64,000 bases of DNA from Neocallimastix lanati (nom. inval.) (GCA_016946835.1 JACVTC010000082.1:742501-806500), one strand, 5' to 3'. Counted from the stretch's first letter, positions 1-17,280 are shown. Numbers and translations: made by a program. The notes: generated from the sequence alone by a model not told the origin.

Positions 1-3000
1 AAACTTCAATTGGATTTTCAATAACAACTTCTCTAGAGGTAACTTCTTCAACAACAGGTTGTTGTTGTTGTTGTTGTTGCTTTAATTCATTTAATTGTTT
101 CTTTAATTCTTTAATGGTATTACAATCAGAATCAATCTTTGGAGCATTAATTTGCTTCATTAATTCATTGATAGTAGCACAATCATCAGAAATCTTGTTA
201 TTATTAACGGTAACAGATCTGGTGTTAGCATTTGCAAGTTGTTCTTGAAGTTCAGCAATGAATTTATTTTGACTTGCAATCGTAGCACAGTCATTGCTAA
301 TCTTATTATTTTCAATTGGAGTTGAAATAGATTTTTCAAGTTCATCACAGTAAGTAGTTATATTCTTTTTAATTATTTATTTTTATTTTTATTTTTATTT
401 ATTCATTTATTTATTTATTATTATTTTTCAAATAAATATAATCATTATTTTATTTAAAAAATATTTAAAATATTATATTAATATTACATTTATTACATTA
501 TATAAATATATTATAATTTAAAACACTAATTTAATTTAATTAAATATTTAAATACTTACGATAATTCTTCTGTTTAAGTCAACAGCCATATCTCTGTAAA
601 AGTCAACTTTATCATTTTCAACTGGGGCTGGAGTAGCCTTTTCAAGATCATCACAGTAAGTAGTTATATTCTTAATAATTTTAATTTTTTGTTTAAATAA
701 ATAATAATTATATAATAAAAAAGATTTATTATTAATATCAAGTTATATATATGTATATAATTTAAAACAATAGTACGGTTACTAATTTAATTTAATTAAA
801 CCTTAAAATTACTTACAATAATTCTTCTATTTAAGTCAACAGCCATATCTCTGTAGAAGTCAACTTTATCATTTTCAACAGGAGCTGGAGTAGCCTTTTC
901 AAGTTCATCACAATAAGCAGTAATATTCTTTTTTTTTTTAATTTTATTTTATTTTATTTTATTTTATTATTTTAATATATATACATATATATAAATTAAA
1001 TAATAATAAATATTAATAATATTAAATATTAATAATATTAATATTAAGTTAATATACAATATATATATATATATATATAATTTTAAATAATTGAGTATTA
1101 TAATTTAATTTTATTAATTATTGAATACACTTACAATAATTCTTCTATTTAAGTCAACAGCCATATCTCTGTAGAAGTCAACTTTATCATTTTCAACAGG
1201 AGCTGGAGTAGCCTTTTCAAGTTCATCACAATAAGCAGTAATATTCTTTTTTTTAATTTTATTTTATTTTATTTTATTTCATTATTTTAATATATGTACA
1301 TATATATAAATTAAATAATAATAAATATTAATAATATTAAATATTAATAATATTAATATTAAGTTAATATACAATATATATATATATAATTTTAAATAAT
1401 TGAGTATTGTAATTTAATTTTATTAATTATTGAATACACTTACAATAATTCTTCTATTTAAGTCTACAGCCATATCTCTGTAGTAGTCAACCTTATCTTG
1501 TAAGTTTTTAATACTGACATTCTTAACATGTTCAGCTTCATCACATAATAAAGTTACATTCTAAAATAAAAAAAATAAAAAATAAAAAAATAAAAAAATA
1601 AATAAATAAATAAATAAATAAAATTATAATATATTTAGTATAAAAAAAAAATAGAAGAAATATCATACAGCGAGTTGTTGGTTAATTTGAACTAAGTTTT
1701 CACGAAGGTTTTCAACGGCTTCACTATTATCTCCATATTCAATCTATTTAGAGATTATATAAATAAAAAAAAAAATATGTAATATTTTATTCATTAATAT
1801 TAAAATTTTACTATATGTATATTAATTTATCAGAAAATAAATGATATAAATTATTTACATCTTGTGAAATAATTGAAGCTTCTTTTAAATCTTCAATTTC
1901 AGAACGTAATTCCTCAATTTCATAGATATTTCTTTGCTGGATTTCATCACAAAGAAGAGTAACTTTCTATAATTATTGAATTAACATGTTACAAAAATTA
2001 ATATTTTATTTATTAAGAGTTATCAATTTACAAATTTTTTTACGTTTTATATATATATATAAACTTACAGAAAGTGATCCATTTAATTCAGTAGCGAGAT
2101 TTTGTAATCTTTCAATTTCTCTTTCGCTATTTTCAGAGGCATTAACTCTTTGGGAATGTTCATCATCACATAATAAAGTAACATTCTATTTTTATATTTT
2201 TATATTTATGTATTATTAATATTATTTTATATTTATATTTATATTTATATTTATATTTATTTATTATTAATAATATTAATATTTTTTTTATTTCAATATC
2301 ATATCGTAAAATTTAAAATTATTATTATATTCAAAATTTATTTAATAAACGTTTATAATTTTATATTTAATTTATATATTTGCATAAACTTACCGCTAAG
2401 TTACTGTTAAGAACAACAGCTTCTTCCTTTAACTTTTGGATATTTTCTTCTTGTTCATTAACCAAATTAGTAAATTTCTTTTATTATTAAAATAAAATAA
2501 AATAAAATAAAATAAAATAAAATAAAATAAAATAAAATAAAATAAAATAAAATAAAATAAAATAAAATAAAATAAAATAAAATAAAATAAAATAAAATAA
2601 AATAAAATAAAATAAAATAAAATAAAATAAAATAAAATAAAATAAAATAAAATAAAATAAAATAAAATAAAATAAAATAAATAGTAAATAGTAGAATATC
2701 AAATATAAAGTATAGATCGAATAAAATAAAATAAAATAAAATGTAGCAATATTGTTAATAAAAAAATAATAATAATAATAATTTATTAATATATTTGTTT
2801 ATTTTATATTATTTTAAAAATATAATTGATATTATTTATTATTTTATTAATGTTAATATTTACTTGAATAATGTTAAGTGAATCATTAATGGAATTAATT
2901 GCTTCAGAATTTTCATCTTGTTTTAAATTATTGGATAATTGCTAAATTAAAAATTTTTTTTTTTTTTTAAAAAAAATTTTTTTTAAAAAAAAAAAAAAAT

Positions 3001-4216
3001 AAAATTTTAATAAATTATCCTATTTTATATATTTTAATTTAAATTGTTAAGGATTAGATTTATAGAGAAAATTTACCATCAAGTTTTGTTTAATATCATT
3101 AACAGCTTTGAGGAAATCATTGGCAGAATTTGAGGGTGAAAGAGCCATCTATAATTTTGTAAGAATAATAATTATTATAATTAGAAAAATCATAATTATA
3201 ATATTTAAATAATAATACTATAATAATAAATATGTTTTCTATAACATACATTAACAGAGGAGTTTTCTAAAACAATACATTTTTCAGATAATTCCTATTA
3301 ATTTATTTTAATATTAATAACATTTTCTTTTGAAAATAATAAATGATGTAGAAATTTATATATTTATATCATTTTTTTTTCAAATTATTTTTAACCATTA
3401 TATACCTTTAATTGATTTTCTAAAGAAGCAATTTCAGAATTTTGCTTTTCAATTAAAGCCTTATCAGATAATGTCTTTTGCTTACTAAGTCTTCTGTGCT
3501 TCAATGGATCAACAACATTTCTAGTAGTAGTAGTAGTAGTAGTTTTACCTATTAATGTTAATATTTAATATATAATACATATAGCATTTAATATAATTTT
3601 TTATATAAAATACAATATCAAAATATATTAATATATTAATTTTTTTAAAATAAATTTTATATTTATATCTTGATTTTTTCTTTTTAATAATTAATAATTA
3701 ATAATTATTTATATATATATTTATTTTATTTTTTAATTTTGTTTTGCATAATATAATATAAATAATTTATCATTTATATTAATATTTACCCTTTGAAGTA
3801 GTTGTAGTAGTGGAAGTGGTTTTTGGAACATTTGAATATTTTGTTGTTTTTGGAGTGCTTTTAGTACTGCTTCTTGAAGAAACAGAAGGTGTTTTAGTAA
3901 TTTTAGTGGTTTTAACGTGACTTGGATGATTATGTGTGTGAGTAGTAGTAGTGGTAGTTCTATATACTGAACTTACAGGAGTTTTAGTAGTAGTAGTTTT
4001 CTTAGTAACATAATTTGAAGATATTTTAGATTTTGAAGTTGTAGCTCCATTGTTAATTGATCTTTTTGGAAGAGTAGATTTAAATGATTTATTTGAATTT
4101 TCTCTTGCAGCATTTCTACTATTTTCTCTAATTTCATTAGCAAGCATTTCAATTTCAGCTTCTAAAATCTTCTTTCTGCTGTTATTTTCGGCCTTCCTTA
4201 ATTCATTAGATAACAT
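1..4216 (-). CDS. Coiled-coil protein with tandemly repeated exons (5' part; runs off the left edge)
   Basis: I do not recognise the family. Fourteen exons on the minus strand join in frame: 3790-4216, 3406-3548, 3250-3294, 3077-3148, 2864-2941, 2394-2477, 2069-2185, 1859-1966, 1669-1743, 1444-1560, 1135-1245, 817-927, 560-670 and 1-364 (incomplete). The start ATG is at 4216. The N-terminus is a charged helix followed by a Thr/Ser/Lys-rich low-complexity region. After it come helical, Asn/Glu/Lys-rich segments that look like short coiled coils. Only the first intron is phase 1; all later ones are phase 0. Several exons start with the motif N-[VI]-T-x-x-C-D-E (NVTLLCDE, NITAYCDE), and exons 10-13 end in RDMAVDLNRRII. 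The last visible exon repeats D-C-A-T-I and has a Gln run. The keratin/filament-like helical composition suggests a structural protein, but no function is assigned. The gene continues left of base 1. Confidence 0.75.
817..1443 (-). repeat. Tandem duplication of an exon plus its upstream intron
   Basis: Two adjacent units, 817-1134 and 1135-1443, each hold one 111-nt exon and the intron upstream of it. The two exons appear identical base for base. The introns are almost identical, differing mainly in T-run and TA-run length and a few substitutions. Exon 560-670 is a more diverged relative, and exon 1444-1560 shares only the 3' half. Confidence 0.9.
2478..2863 (-). repeat. Intron with (AAAAT)n pentamer array and a fragment of the dispersed unit
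   Basis: This intron of the first gene carries an almost pure AAATA/TTTAT pentamer array at about 2487-2680. A diverged copy of the 34-bp unit follows at about 2682-2730 (AAATATAAAGTATAGATCGA), then more pentamers. Long Phe/Ile/Leu/Tyr open frames here are artefacts of the repeat. Confidence 0.85.
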
Positions 4217-6188
4217 TTTTATGAATTTTATTAATTTTTAAAATGAATTTTCTTTTTATTGTGTTAGATAGGTATTTAATTAATCTAAAAAAATAATTTC
4301 TTTTAGTTTTTTTTTTTTTTTTTATTAAAATATTAAAATTCTTTATGTATATCTTTTATTACAATTTTATTGTTAAGGAAAAAAAAGGAAATATATTTTA
4401 GTTTTATATTTTTATAATATCACCAATTCTTCTTTTTTTTTTTTTTTTTTTAATTTCTTAGCTTTTTATCAATTTCCAGTATATTATAAATAGAATAATA
4501 CAATATAAAAAGATATATAAAAATATATTATATAATATATAATTTATGTATTCATATAAAAATAAATAATTTTAATATAATAAATAAAATTATTATTTAG
4601 TTTTATGATTAATTTTATGTATATTTACTAATAAATTTTAATTATTTTATAATAATATTATTTATTTAATTATTTAATTATTATTTAGTTATTTATTTAT
4701 TATTTAATTAATTAATTAATTATTTATTTATTTATTATTTATTTAATTATTTATTTATTATTCAATTATTCAATTATTATTTTTTTTAATTTTATAATTA
4801 TTTGAAAGTCAAAATTTCTCATTTTTCTTATTTATTTTTCTTAACAAGTATAAATTAAATATAAAATTGAGTAATATAATATATTTACAATTTATTGAAA
4901 TTAATTAATTTCATATATTTTATACGTAGTTCTTTTCATATAAATTAAAATTAATTAATCTTTAGCATTAATAAAATTTATAAAATTTTTGTATTTTTTT
5001 TTTTAAATTTTAATGAAAAGATTTGAAATATAGTATATTGTAATATATGGATCATAAATATAAAAATTTAATCTATTTTACTTATTTCCGTTTTTAGGCA
5101 TATTATAAATTAATTATATTAAATAAAATTAATTATATGAAATTATAAAATGTCATAACCTCATCCTTCACTAGAACAGATTAATATATATATATGTATA
5201 TATAATATGTATAGTTATAAAATTAATTAGAAATTTAAATATAAAAATATTTAATGAAATTTATTCAATCTGAAAATATACTAAATAATAATGAATAATA
5301 CTTAATGAATAATGAATAATGAATAATGAACAATGAATAATAAATAATAAATAATAAATAATAAATAATAAATAATAAATAATAAATAATAAATAATAAA
5401 TAATAAATAATAAATAATAAATAATAAATAATAAATAATAAATAATAAATAATAAATAATTAAATAATTAAATAATAAATAATCGATAATAGATTGAAAT
5501 TTTAATTTCATGATTAACTATAGAATTATTTTAAAAAATGATTTGAAACATATAAATAATTAAATTGAAACTTTAAAATTTCTGTATTATACATGATATT
5601 AAATTAATTTTTTTTTTAAAAAAAAAAATTAATTGTTAATAAATCGTTATAGATTAAGAATTTTAATAATTACTAATAATTAAAAAAAAATTATAAAAAT
5701 AGTAATAATAGTTGAAAAACTTATAAATATTCTATTAGTAATGGTAAAAGAAGAAAAAATTATCGAAACCGAATTTAATAATATATAAAAAAAAATATTT
5801 AATTTTTTTTTTTTTATGGTTTTAAAATATTTAAAATAAATAATTTTTATAATTTTAATTCAACAAAGAAAAATTTTTAAATATATTAGTTTATCGAAAC
5901 TATTTTATTTTTTTTAAACTATTTTTTTAAATAAGTAAAAAAAAATGTTAATGTTAATATACACTAATCATAAACTACAAGTATTCATGAGTATTTTTTC
6001 TTAACATACTTTATAGTATATTTTATAAAAAATTTCAAAATTATTGATAAAATTTTTTTCTTTTAAATTATTTACGAATAATACTATTAACAACAATAAT
6101 AATAATACTAATTCTAATATAAATACTAATACTGATAATAATAATAATAATAAAATTCTAATTTTTTCAATAAATTATAAAAAGTTAA

Positions 6189-6224
<36 letters not shown>

Positions 6225-6513
6225 TTATATATCAATAAGAAATATGTAAAATTTTAATTAAGAACTTTGTTTTGCTCTATAGAGTATACTTTATTTCAAA
6301 TAAATTTTAAATTTATGCATAGTAATAGCATTAAATAATTATTGAACTACTCAAATTTCAATTTTTATATCTACCATGTAAAGTGGTAACTTTTTTTATT
6401 TAATCATTTAACTATTTATTTTAATTTTGTTTTATATAGAGTAATTATTACTTTTATTAATCAGCAAAAATAAAGATATATCAATTTTATTATTTTTATT
6501 TTATTTTAAAAAA

Positions 6514-6544
<31 letters not shown>

Positions 6545-6808
6545 AAAATAATAAAAAAAAAAAAAAAAGAGAAAAAGAAAGATTTGTAAAGAAAAATGTT
6601 TCATATTATTTTTTCAATGATTTTTATTTAATTATTAAATTTTTATCATGTGTTTATATAAAATTAATAAGTTTTAAATATTAGATATATAATTAAATTT
6701 TAATATTAAATGAATAATAAAATAGAACAATTTTAAATTATATAATAAAAATAATAAAAGATATATTATATAATGTAATAATACTAATACTAATATTAAT
6801 GGTAATAC

Positions 6809-6840
<32 letters not shown>

Positions 6841-6987
6841 TAATAATTAAATAAATTAATTTTTAATATTATTTATACCACAAATTTCGAATATATATAT
6901 TATTTTTACAGAATTGAATAATCTTTTTATTAATTTTTTTGATAAGCAAGTTTAAATGAAAAAGAATTATAAATAAAAATTAAATAA

Positions 6988-7019
<32 letters not shown>

Positions 7020-9075
7020 AAATAAATAAATAAATAAATAATAAATAATAAATAATAAATAAAAAATAAAAAATAATAAATAATAAATAATAAATAAATA
7101 AATAATAAATAAATAATAAATAAATAAATAATAAATAAATAAATAATAAATAAATAAATAAATAATAAATAATAAGTAATAAATAATAAATAATAAATAA
7201 TAAATAATAACTTAAAAATAAATATTTGAAAATAGTTAATATTAATAATTAGTATGTTAATATATATTACTGATTATGATTACTGCTTTTTCACAATTCT
7301 TAATTATCCTTAGTAATTAATAATAAATTAATTAATGTAATATAATAAAATTAAAGTTTATGTCGTAAAATATAATTTTTAGAAAGTACAAAATAAAATA
7401 AAAATAAAGATAAAGTATAAAAATCAATATTAATTTTTTAATTATTTATTTTAAATTAATTAATCAAAATATTTTATTGATATAATAACAATAAAATAAT
7501 ATATAAAAATAATTAAATGGCTTAGAGGTAACAATAAAATAGTAATAAAAACTAATTAATAAATAATGAAAAATTATAATGTCAAATTAATTTATTTTAT
7601 TTTATATATACAAAGTATAGAATTATACAGAATATTTTATTATGATTAAATATTCAAATTTATACTTTAAGATGTAATAAAATGAAATAAAAATTTAATT
7701 TTGGTTTTAATTCTCCAAAAAACAAAAAAAGAATAAAAAAGAATAATATTAATAATACTATTTTATTCTTGGAGAATTATTGATTGCTATAATATAAAAT
7801 TTTAAAAATAATAGAGAAATTTAATATTATTAAAAGTAATGCTTAAATATATAATACCGAATTAAAATATATATAACTATTTAATTTTCAATATTAGATT
7901 TTCAATGTTAGTTATATATACTTATTTTTATTATTACTATTATTATTATTATTATTATTACTATTATTATTATTATTACTATTATTATTTTCATCATATT
8001 AATCTGTGGATATTCATTTATTATCTATTTTTATTATTTATTATTATTTGTGATATATATTCTTTATTGCTTTTTATTTATTATTTATTATTTATTATTT
8101 ATTTTTTTTTATTAGCTATTTAATATTTATTATACTCATATAAATAGACTAATTATCACTATAATAAAGTGTAATTATTTTAAATCATCTTAAAGAAAGG
8201 AAAAAAAAGTTAATAAAAAAAAAGGATTACACTTTTCCTTTTAGAGTAAAAATTTCATGAGAAGATAACAAAAAAGTTTAAAAAAAAATACCATAAAAAT
8301 ATAAAATATTAGAAATGGATGATTTAACCGATTTCATTTTCAAAATAAAAATTAATTAAAATATAAATTTATTAAGAAAAAAGAAAAAAGAAAAAAGAAA
8401 AAATAATATAATATTATCATAATTATTATTAATAATAATCTTATTATTTTATTTTATTAGTTAATTTTATTTTGTTTTTAATTTTAATTTTAATTTTAAT
8501 TTTAATTTTTAATTTTTAATTTTTATTTTTTTTTTATTTTAAATGTATATGGAGAATTTTTTATATTAAAATTTCGAAAAAATTTCATAAAAATTTCAGA
8601 AATAATATTGAGGTAGTTTGTCAGTACATAACTCGTTTAATAAATATATAAATATTGTATAATTAAATAAATAATAAAAAAATAAATAAAAAATAAAAAA
8701 GTTTATAATTTAAATAATAAATTATTTAAATAATGATAATAAATTAAAAAAGAAAAAAACAAATAAAAAGTTTGTTGCTTATTAATTATACAACCAGTTA
8801 AGAATTTTTTTTTTTTTTTTTTTTTTTTAAATAAAAAAGTTTATTAATATATATATATATATATTTCATTTTATTGATTTTACTTTTTTTTTTAATTTAA
8901 AAATAAATATTATACAAGTTATCGAAACTACTATAATAAAATGTATAAATTATCCTTTATTTATCATTTTTTTTAAATTAAATTTAATAGAATGTTTTGA
9001 CCATATAAAGATACATATAATTTAAATTATAATTTTTCTTTAAGTATAAACAATTAATAATTGTTTAATTAATAA

Positions 9076-9113
<38 letters not shown>

Positions 9114-9569
9114 TAATTTCCTTTTAATAATATGCTATTGATCTCAGAATTATCTTTTATTTGGATATTATGTATCTATAAGGAAAAAAAAATACAGATA
9201 ATTCTATATATTTTCTTTAATATTAATTAATTATTATTATTTACATAGAAAAGAAAAGTGAAAAAAATTATGTATAGTAAACTCTGGACTAAAAGTTTGG
9301 TAATAGTATATATAATAACAATATATTTATATACATATATTTACATAAATTATCAACATAAAAATCAAAAGTTTTATTTTATTAATTATTTTTTCGCTTT
9401 ATATGTCGCTCTTTTTATTTATTTATTTATTGTTAAATAAATTTAATGTATAATTCACTTTTTTTTTATTTTTATTTTAGTTTCTTTTTTTTTTTTTTTT
9501 TTTAATATTTTATTAACTTTTTTAATAAAATAGAAATATATGTATATATATATATAACTTTAGAATAAT
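4217..9569. other. AT-rich intergenic region, no gene seen
   Basis: About 5.3 kb of A/T sequence. It contains AATAAT/ATAAATA arrays (about 5334-5470 and 6976-7210), T runs (for example about 6191-6221 and 9080-9110) and short TA repeats. No frame resembles a protein family and no spliceable conserved exon was found on either strand. Confidence 0.6.
7709..7778. repeat. Inverted repeat with 10-bp arms
   Basis: AATTCTCCAA at 7709-7718 and its exact reverse complement TTGGAGAATT at 7769-7778 flank about 50 bp of A-rich sequence. It could form a hairpin. It lies far from any recognised gene and its meaning is unknown. Confidence 0.5.
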
Positions 9570-10343
9570 TTAATTTATTACTATTTTTTGGTAAGAGTGA
9601 CCGTAAGAATGATTATAACAATAATTCATGTTTGATCCATTATCAGATAATATTTCTTCATTTGAAAATTCACTGTTGATATCACTATTAACAGGGTTAC
9701 TTATTTTTTTGATATATTCTCTGATGTTTGAATTATTCTTATATTCATATTTTTCATCAATAGAATATTCAAAAAAATTGTCTTTTTCATGATAAAAAAA
9801 TAATACAAGAATGGAGGTATTTATGAATAAAAATAAAGTGGTGGCATTTAAATAGATATTTTGTAATAGACGATTCATTTTAGTTTCTTTAATATATTCC
9901 CAAATAGTGTTTTCTTTGCTTTCAAAACCCATTAACCAACTATTGTATATAGATAAACTGTCAAAGTTACCTTCTTTATTACCATTATTCATTTTTTCTA
10001 ATTTTTTTTCCCATTGATAACATAACATATATAGTGATATATTTGTTAATAACAAACCAAAAATCAAACAATTTATTGCTTTCCAACTTTTTTTATATAT
10101 TATTTTAAGTGGCTTTAATACTCTTTTAATATGGAAAGGTGTACCACACACTTGACATTTCAAACCAGAATGTCTATTTTGATTTATCCAAAGATTAAGG
10201 CATTCCTTATGGGTATATTTAAAATCAGGGGATTTACAATTACATGCTGACACTATTTTTGTTGAGTTATCGTCAAAATCTATATCATCCCAACATATGA
10301 AGCAACTATAGCTTAACGTTTCTCTTGACATTTCTTCATTCAT
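9570..10343 (-). CDS. RING-CH (MARCH-type) membrane E3 ubiquitin ligase
   Basis: A 257-residue single-exon gene. Near the N-terminus is a C4HC3 RING-CH finger with ligands C14, C17, C34, C36, H45, C48, C63 and C66 and the expected Trp (W52) four residues after C48. RING-CH proteins recruit an E2 enzyme to ubiquitinate membrane proteins. Two hydrophobic segments, about residues 89-109 and 163-184, give the finger-TM-TM layout of MARCH-family ligases, and both termini would face the cytosol. The C-terminal 70 residues are Asn/Ser-rich and low complexity. The lack of introns contrasts with most neighbours. The ATG at 10343 is the first in frame and gives the whole finger. The membrane substrate and compartment cannot be told from sequence. 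Confidence 0.85.
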   Translation of the reverse strand: MNEEMSRETLSYSCFICWDDIDFDDNSTKIVSACNCKSPDFKYTHKECLNLWINQNRHSGLKCQVCGTPFHIKRVLKPLKIIYKKSWKAINCLIFGLLLTNISLYMLCYQWEKKLEKMNNGNKEGNFDSLSIYNSWLMGFESKENTIWEYIKETKMNRLLQNIYLNATTLFLFINTSILVLFFYHEKDNFFEYSIDEKYEYKNNSNIREYIKKISNPVNSDINSEFSNEEILSDNGSNMNYCYNHSYGHSYQKIVIN

Positions 10344-10793
10344 TTTGGATATATCTTTCTTCTTATTATTTACTAACTTTTTATAATAGAATTGATGATA
10401 TATATATATATATATTTTAAATTGTTTTTTTTATTTATTTATATATATATATATTAATATTTTTAAACAATAGAAAAATATATTACACAATTTTCATTAA
10501 TAAATAAATAAAACTGGCAAAATTACATAATTCAATATTAAAACTATAATTTTTATTTTTTTTTTTTTTTTATCTTTAATTATTTATTCACAGGAGTTAA
10601 AAATAATAAATAAATAAAACGATATATACAAAAGTGAAAGGATAATAATTTTTATAGTTGAATGGTATAAAAATAGTTTTTTATTTTTGCTTAACTATTA
10701 AAATATTAATAAAATCATAACAAAAATAAATAATTAAATAAATATTTTATTATTATTGTTATTTTTTTTTATTTTTTTTATTTTATTTTATTT

Positions 10794-10839
<46 letters not shown>

Positions 10840-11970
10840 CTGTATTTTATTTATTTATTTATTTATTTTTTTTTATTTCTCAGCTAATTTTTATAATTAT
10901 TTTATCCCTTTATTTTTTTTTATATTCATGCTTTTTGTGAATAGAAATTAACAATTATATATATATATAACTATAATAAAATAATATTATCTATTATTTC
11001 ATTCTAGTATATATTTATATATATTCATAATAATTCTTTAGCTTTACTTTTTATTTATTATTTTTTAATTTTTAATTTTTTTATTTTTATTTTATTTTAT
11101 TTTTTATTTTATTTAATTTTGAATTTTTTTTTTAAAAAAATTTAAAATAGACATATGCTTCATTTATATATAGTTTTTTATTATATTATATTTTATTATT
11201 AACATAATTAAAATTTTAAATATTTATGATATATTTTATAATGGTTAATTATGCTTTTAATTTAAAAGCAGAATTTTAATCATTCTCTAAAATTTTATTT
11301 AATTTAAAAAGTTAATATAAATAATATTAATAATAATGTGTAATTTTTAAATTTTAACTATACACTAATTAAATATTATATATATAGTTAATGTATATTA
11401 AAGTAAAAAATAAAAATGAATTATTATTATTATTATTATTATTATTAATATTAATATTATTTTTATATATGAATCTTATAATAATCAGTTTTAACTTAAT
11501 TTCAATATTTTTAAACTTTTTTTTTAAATTTATTATTAGTCTTATTAAAAAAAAAAGACTTCATTGCATTATTATGGATATCATTAAATGTTAAAATTTT
11601 AAATGGCAATATTATGCTAATCATATTAATTCTTTTTCTTAAACAATTATTTATTAATATCTATATTATTATCATTAACCTTCATTTATGCATCTTTATT
11701 GTAATCATTTATTATATATTTATTTTTCTTTTTATTTATTAGTATCTAATGTATTTAATTATAATGCTTTTTTTTTTTTTTTTTTTTTTTTCGTTTTTAA
11801 AATTGTATGTTTTACATCTATAAAATTTGTTATTCATTCAAACAATTTTATAAAAAAAAAAACAAAAATTTTGAAATTTTAAAACCCATTTTGATTTAAT
11901 TTTATATATTTGTCATTCTATTATAATATATGTCTAATATATTTTTTAATTAGAGTTTGAATGTTTAAAT

Positions 11971-12009
<39 letters not shown>

Positions 12010-12107
12010 ATCAAAATTTAAACTTTTTTTAATTATAAATAAAATTTTATTAGTGTAATATATCAAATTCATATATTACAATAATGTTGAATTTTTAAAA
12101 ATTTTCA

Positions 12108-12143
<36 letters not shown>

Positions 12144-14004
12144 ATTAAAATAAAAATAAACAAATAATAAATATATAGATATATATCTCTATATAAAATA
12201 TAAATACAAAAAGGTCTAATGATGAGTTAGAAAAATAATATGAGTTATAAAGATATTCATAAAATAAGGAAAATTAAAAAGAAAATATTTATACAAATAT
12301 AATATAAATATATATATATTAAGTAATAAATAAAAAAAAATTTTTAATCCTTTAAAATAATTAATAAAATATAGTATTTTTGATAAAAAAACTGTTGTAA
12401 ATTTATTATTAGTGATTATTGTATATGAATATTAATAATAAATAGGGAACATTTAGCAATTTATGAATTATGAATTAAAAAAAAAAAAGTATGTATAATG
12501 TACGTATTCGTATATTATATAAAACAAATGATTATAGAGATATGGAATATGATATATCAGAATTAGTTATTGACTTTAAAAAAAATCAAAAATCAAAAAT
12601 CAATAAAATAGGATTTTAGAGTAATAGTCAATTTTACTGCGAACGAATGATCTTGGATCTTTTTGGGCCAAAATTAAAATAAAATTTATTGACTTATCTA
12701 TAAATTATTATTATTAATATTTTATATAAAATGGAGACATGATAAAGATTTATAAATAAACAAAATTATAACAAATTAATTTAATAAATAAATAAAAAGA
12801 AAGATAAAAATAAAGTATTAAAAAAATTTTAATATATATATATATATATATGTATATTCAAAAGGATTTAGACCTTTCATTCATTATTTTATATTTATTA
12901 ATATCTGAACTTTTTTTTTTATTGAAATTTCTTTTTTATGTATCTGTACTGTTTTTAAAGTTGTAAATTATTTGTTGTTAATTTAATATTTATTTGAATA
13001 AAAAAATAAAACTATTTTTAATATTTATTTTATTTTAGTATTATATTTATTTTCATATTTTGATTTTATTTTTAATTTAATTCTTATTTTAAGCTTTTAT
13101 TATAATAGTTTATTAAATAAAATTTATATTTTAAGATTTTATTAAAAAAAAAAAAAAAAAGTAAAAATTTAAAGTAACAAAAGAAAGTTTATATAAATAT
13201 GATTAATACACAACAAAACAAGAGCAAAAACAAAAAACAAAAAACAATAAAGAAACGAAATCGATATTATTTTTTTTTCTTTACATAAATTTAAAGTCAA
13301 TAGGGCTTTAATTTTAAGAATATATATACAAAAAAAAAAAAAAAAAAAAAAAGGATAATCCAATAATATAAATATTAAAGAATTGAATTATTATTATAAT
13401 TATTATTATTATTATTATTATTATTATAATTATTATTATTATTATTACTATTATTATTATTGTTATGGAATAAAGTTTATTAGATTAAAATTAAATATTT
13501 TTATTTATAATTATGTTATTATTTACTCTCTGAATATATAGTAAATTCTTTAATTTACTTATAAATATATATATACGTTCAGTATGTAAAACTTTTTTAA
13601 AATTCAATTCTTATTGATAAATGGACTTCTTTAATTAATTATAAAATAAAATAAAATAAATAATAGATTAATGGTTAAAATATTAAAAAAAAAAAATAAA
13701 ATATCAAAATTTTTTATTATGCAAAATTTATATTTATTTTTAATTCCAAATTTTATTATATATATTATTAAGTTTCCAATTACCCTAATAAAAACAAAAT
13801 TGAAATATAAAATAAGATAAAATATAAAATAATAATAAATAATAATAAATAATAAATAATGAAATGTAATAAAAAAGTTAAAGTATTAATATATAAAAAT
13901 AAAAATCATTATATATATATATAAATAAAATAAAAATATATATAAACAATTTTAAAAAAAAATTTTATAAACTCTTGATTATTATGATTATTATTATTAT
14001 TATA

Positions 14005-14053
<49 letters not shown>

Positions 14054-14432
14054 ATATATGTTAACATAACATTGTTTTTATAATTTTATTATGTATATTA
14101 TTTACTTATTTATTAAAATATATGTATGATACATTAATTTTTTTTTATTACATTTTATTTTTAAGTTTTAAAAATATTTCTGTTTGATTTTTTTTTTTAG
14201 TTAAATTATTTGGTAAACGTATAAATAATACTATAAATAATACTTTTTAACAAAAAAAAAATTTTTTTTATAATATAATATTATAAAAATTTTTTTTTTT
14301 ATATAATATATATTCATACACATATATATATATATTTTTTGTTAAATATAAAAAAATTATGGGTATACATTTTTATTATTTATTATTATTTGTATTTTTT
14401 TTTTTTTATATAATGATGGATGAACTTTTTTT
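10344..14432. other. AT-rich intergenic region with long T/A runs
   Basis: About 4.1 kb with T runs at about 10795-10836, 11970-12005 and 14010-14051 and an A run at about 12111-12141. There are also (ATT)n stretches near 13390-13460. One less AT-biased island at about 12620-12680 (GCGAACGAATGATCTTGGAT and following) could be a relic of coding or transposon DNA, but I cannot identify it. No gene is supported. Confidence 0.55.

Positions 14433-17185
<2,753 letters not shown>

Positions 17186-17280
<95 letters not shown>
17186..17280 (-). repeat. 95-base poly(dA) tract directly upstream of the KAE1 start codon
   Basis: On the plus strand T runs without interruption from 17185 to 17280. On the gene strand this is about 95 A residues ending at the ATG. 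Poly(dA:dT) tracts exclude nucleosomes in yeast promoters. Here the tract is either core promoter or a homopolymeric 5' leader. Its exact length may be affected by sequencing error. Confidence 0.85.

Noticed and set aside
3001-3060. TCCTTAAC-like U12 branch sequence in an intron of the first gene
   Set aside because: It lies near the 5' end of a normal GT-AG intron, and the donor is GTAAAT. It has no U12 donor, so it is a chance match.
9258-9440. 60-codon plus-strand frame starting MKKIMYSKLW with a hydrophobic stretch
   Set aside because: Composition is typical of AT-rich noise (Ile/Tyr/Phe). It has no homology I recognise and no splice partners.
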